NCBI RefSeq assembly: GCF_038806765.1
Contig: NZ_CP152389.1
Location: forward strand, 1,922,001-1,986,000
Direction of reading: 5' to 3'
DNA length: 64,000 nt
From: Mucilaginibacter sp. CSA2-8R
GTDB taxonomy: Bacteria > Bacteroidota > Bacteroidia > Sphingobacteriales > Sphingobacteriaceae
The position numbers and the translations under genes were made by a program. Positions 61,550-64,000 of the stretch are shown in pieces (within the stretch, counting starts at the first letter, position 1; each line of letters begins with the position of its first letter). The notes under the pieces are model-generated. The model saw only the letters and a program-made list of their open reading frames with translations, was not told where the DNA came from and searched no databases.

Positions 61550-64000
61550 ATGAGAAAAATATTTTTTTGCGTTTTTGCCCTGATGCCTTCGCTGCTGATT
61601 GCGCAAACGGTATCCGAAGTTAAAACGCCGGGTGCCTTTGCGGTTATGCAGGCCGGCAAGGCAGCATCGGTATTATTTGATAAGGCTGACGATGAACTGA
61701 TTGCCATTGCAGGTAAACTATTTACCGAGGATGTGCAACGGGTAAGCGGTCAGCTACCGCAATTGGTTAACGCCAGGCCATCCGGCAAAAGCCTGATTAT
61801 TGTAGGTACGGTAGGCAAGTCGAAGTTTATACAGGAATTGATTGCCGCTAAAAAGCTGCAGGCCGTTAAACTTAAAGGCGATTGGGAACGGTATCAGATA
61901 CAATTGGTAAAAGCGCCTTACAAAGGGGTAGACCAAGCGTTGGTTATTGCAGGCAGTGATAAAAGAGGAGCGGCGTATGGCTTATTAGAGTTATCGAGGC
62001 AAATGGGCGTTTCGCCATGGTATTGGTGGGCAGACGTGCCGGTGCAAAAAAAGGCTTCTATTTATGTAAGCACCGATATGCCAGTTACCGATGCGCCCAA
62101 AGTAAAGTATCGCGGAATTTTTATTAATGATGAAGCGCCGGCGTTTTCCCGGTGGACCAAAGAAAAGTTTGGCGGTGTTAACCACTCAGTTTATGAAAAG
62201 GTTTTTGAACTCATTTTGCGGCTAAAGGGCAATTACCTTTGGCCTGCCATGTGGGGCAATGCTTTCAACGATGATGATAAGCTAAACCCGGTACTGGCCG
62301 ATAAATGGGGCATTGTGATGGGCACATCTCACCACGAACCCATGCAGCGCGCGCAGCAGGAATGGAAACGATATGGTAAAGGGGCCTGGGATTACACTAA
62401 AAACGATACGACCTTAAGAAACTTTTGGCGGCAGGGTATCATTAATATGGGCAAGCATGAAAGCCTGGTAACCATTGGTATGCGCGGCGATGGCGACGAG
62501 CCCATGACACAAGGTACAGCAACCGCCCTGCTGGAAGGTATTGTTAAAGACCAGCGTAAAATTATTGAAGAGGTAACCGGAAAACCGGCCTCGCAAACGC
62601 CGCAAATCTGGGCTTTATATAAAGAAGTTCAGGATTATTATGATAAAGGCATGCGTGTGCCTGATGATGTTACCTTATTACTATCCGATGATAACTGGGG
62701 CGATTTGAGAAAATTACCTGCGCTGAACGAAAAGCCACGGGCAGGCGGCTACGGTATTTACTACCACTTTGATTATGTGGGCGACCCGCGCAATTACAAG
62801 TGGATTAATACCAACAACATTGCCCGGGTTTGGGAGCAGATGCACCAGGCCTGGGAATATAAAGCCCGGCAGGTCTGGATTGTAAATGTGGGCGATCTTA
62901 AGCCGATGGAATTCCCGATTTCTTTTTTTCTGGATTATGCCTGGGACCCCACCAAATGGAATGAGGGTAATCTGCGGAATTATTACACGCAATGGGGTAA
63001 AGACAATTTTGGTGTAAAGTATGGCGCAGAGATTGGCGATATTATGCGCTTATACGCGCAATATGCGGCCAGAAGAAAGCCGGAGTTACTCGACGACAAT
63101 ACTTACAGTTTGCAAAACTATCATGAGTTTGAGAACGTAGTAGGCGATTGGAATAAACTTTTAATTAGGGCAGAAAACATGAATGCTAAGTTAGATAGCA
63201 GCTATCGGGATGCGTTTTTTCAAGTAGTGTTACATCCTTTAAAAGCAACGGCTAATTTGCATGACATGTATGAGGATGTTGCTTACAATAAGGTGTATGC
63301 TGCTAAAAACGACGTACGGGCAAACGCTTATGCTGATAAAGCCAAAGCTGCTTACGCAAAAGATTCGCTGCTTTCGGTACAGTATAACCATGTGATGGCT
63401 GGTGGCAAATGGAACCACATGATGGACCAGGTACACATTGGCTATCGTAGCTGGAACGACCCGCCGGTTAACCATATACCTAAATTAACCTACGTTAACG
63501 CAGATGCTGCCCAGCAAGCGGCGTCGCCAGAACAAACCAACAGCAAAAGCGCTGAGGCGATGATAACGGCAAAATCGGCTACACATACTTTTTTTGAGAA
63601 GGATGGCTACTTAGCCTTGGAGGCCGAACATTATACCCGTGCTGTCAATGCCAACGGTGTACAGTGGAAAGTTATTCCTGATATTGGCAGAACTGCATCG
63701 GGAGTGAGTACGTTTCCGATTACAGCCGCTGCAGTAGTGCCAGGTAAGGGAAGTCCGCATCTTGAATTTGATTTTTACACATATGATAAAGGTGAAGTTG
63801 TTATACAGGCTAATTTTTCGCCCACGCTTAATTTCAGAAACGACAAAAACGGATTTCAATATGCTGTGTCGATCGATGACGAGCAGCCTCAAATGGTGTC
63901 GGTAAATAACGATACCGATGCAAACGTGTGGCGCAGATGGGTAGCCAGTAACATCATCGTTAAAAAGTCAAGCCATACTATCGCTGCACCCGGTAAGCAC
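61550..64000 (+). CDS. GH115 alpha-glucuronidase (5' part, runs off the window)
   Basis: An open frame of 817 codons from the ATG at 61550 to the right edge, so the C-terminus is missing. Signal peptide RKIFFCVFALMPSLLIAQ. GH115 features include ALVIAGSDKRGAAYGLLELSRQMGVSPWYWWADVPV, RGIFINDEAPAFSRWTKEKFGG, LKGNYLWPAMWGNAF, MGTSHHEPM, LLSDDNWGDLRKLP and GGYGIYYHFDYVGDPRNYKWINT. The N-terminal, TIM-barrel and helical domains and part of the C-terminal beta domain (EAEHYTRAVNANGVQW) are present. It removes methyl-glucuronic acid from internal xylose units of xylan. Confidence 0.93.
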   Translation, partial: MRKIFFCVFALMPSLLIAQTVSEVKTPGAFAVMQAGKAASVLFDKADDELIAIAGKLFTEDVQRVSGQLPQLVNARPSGKSLIIVGTVGKSKFIQELIAAKKLQAVKLKGDWERYQIQLVKAPYKGVDQALVIAGSDKRGAAYGLLELSRQMGVSPWYWWADVPVQKKASIYVSTDMPVTDAPKVKYRGIFINDEAPAFSRWTKEKFGGVNHSVYEKVFELILRLKGNYLWPAMWGNAFNDDDKLNPVLADKWGIVMGTSHHEPMQRAQQEWKRYGKGAWDYTKNDTTLRNFWRQGIINMGKHESLVTIGMRGDGDEPMTQGTATALLEGIVKDQRKIIEEVTGKPASQTPQIWALYKEVQDYYDKGMRVPDDVTLLLSDDNWGDLRKLPALNEKPRAGGYGIYYHFDYVGDPRNYKWINTNNIARVWEQMHQAWEYKARQVWIVNVGDLKPMEFPISFFLDYAWDPTKWNEGNLRNYYTQWGKDNFGVKYGAEIGDIMRLYAQYAARRKPELLDDNTYSLQNYHEFENVVGDWNKLLIRAENMNAKLDSSYRDAFFQVVLHPLKATANLHDMYEDVAYNKVYAAKNDVRANAYADKAKAAYAKDSLLSVQYNHVMAGGKWNHMMDQVHIGYRSWNDPPVNHIPKLTYVNADAAQQAASPEQTNSKSAEAMITAKSATHTFFEKDGYLALEAEHYTRAVNANGVQWKVIPDIGRTASGVSTFPITAAAVVPGKGSPHLEFDFYTYDKGEVVIQANFSPTLNFRNDKNGFQYAVSIDDEQPQMVSVNNDTDANVWRRWVASNIIVKKSSHTIAAPGKH

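Noticed and set aside
61754..63892. Several minus-strand frames of 60-93 codons near the right edge
   Set aside because: All lie inside the open GH115 frame and show no family features.

Overview
This window looks like a chromosomal segment of a Bacteroidota bacterium, most likely family Sphingobacteriaceae (Mucilaginibacter/Pedobacter-like). Pointers are a type IX secretion C-terminal sorting domain protein, Bacteroidota-style -7 promoter boxes (TAnnTTTG, for example before thioredoxin), LytTR/LytS-type signalling, lipoproteins with Bacteroidota-type N-termini, and a plant cell-wall (glucuronoxylan/pectin) degradation locus. The genus is an inference; no rRNA or tRNA gene was seen.

Layout. 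1-1652: quinone/electrophile-stress style genes (ring-cleaving dioxygenase, serine hydrolase, GNAT, cupin). 1786-4880: a cyclic-nucleotide-domain histidine kinase next to a response regulator fused to a thioredoxin-reductase-like flavoprotein without redox cysteines. 4952-9440: molybdopterin oxidoreductase with its cytochrome b, PPOX flavin protein, uracil-DNA glycosylase and thioredoxin. 9514-15466: a DUF58 protein, then a GH130 phosphorylase convergent with two glycosyltransferase genes, one fused to an (alpha/alpha)6-like domain. 15775-22692: class III aminotransferase, an ECF sigma operon whose membrane anti-sigma-like protein carries six tandem 31-residue repeats, a Bcp/M23/FAH operon, and a very small T9SS cargo. 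22889-37284: Kup, PAP2, amino-acid permease, penicillin acylase, hydrolases, an SDR, a complete MlaE-MlaF-MlaD operon, aldose epimerase and NlpC/P60. 37308-38403: two adjacent decaying thioredoxin-fold pseudogenes.

39231-48542 is a ten-gene surface-polysaccharide operon with an ABC-exporter pair (Wzm and Wzt with a C-terminal domain), glycosyltransferases, two methyltransferases (one with a coiled-coil tail) and an acyltransferase. Directly behind it, 48623-53743 holds the most unusual system: a full-length lantibiotic dehydratase (LanB), a LytS-type sensor kinase, a LytTR response regulator and, between kinase and regulator on the opposite strand, an unlisted 55-residue peptide gene (52786-52953). 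Its leader resembles Bacteroidota lanthipeptide leaders, and its core is almost entirely Thr/Val with no cysteine. No LanC cyclase, leader peptidase or dedicated exporter is visible nearby. The simplest reading is a RiPP locus making a dehydrobutyrine-rich, non-lanthionine peptide under control of its own two-component system.

54269-64000 is a hemicellulose/pectin locus: CE8 pectinesterase, GH3, GH67 alpha-glucuronidase, GH43 and GH115 (running off the right edge). A perfect LacI-family-like palindrome lies between the divergent GH3 and GH67 genes. GH115 and GH67 would remove (methyl)glucuronic acid from long and short xylan chains, with GH3 and GH43 finishing the oligosaccharides.
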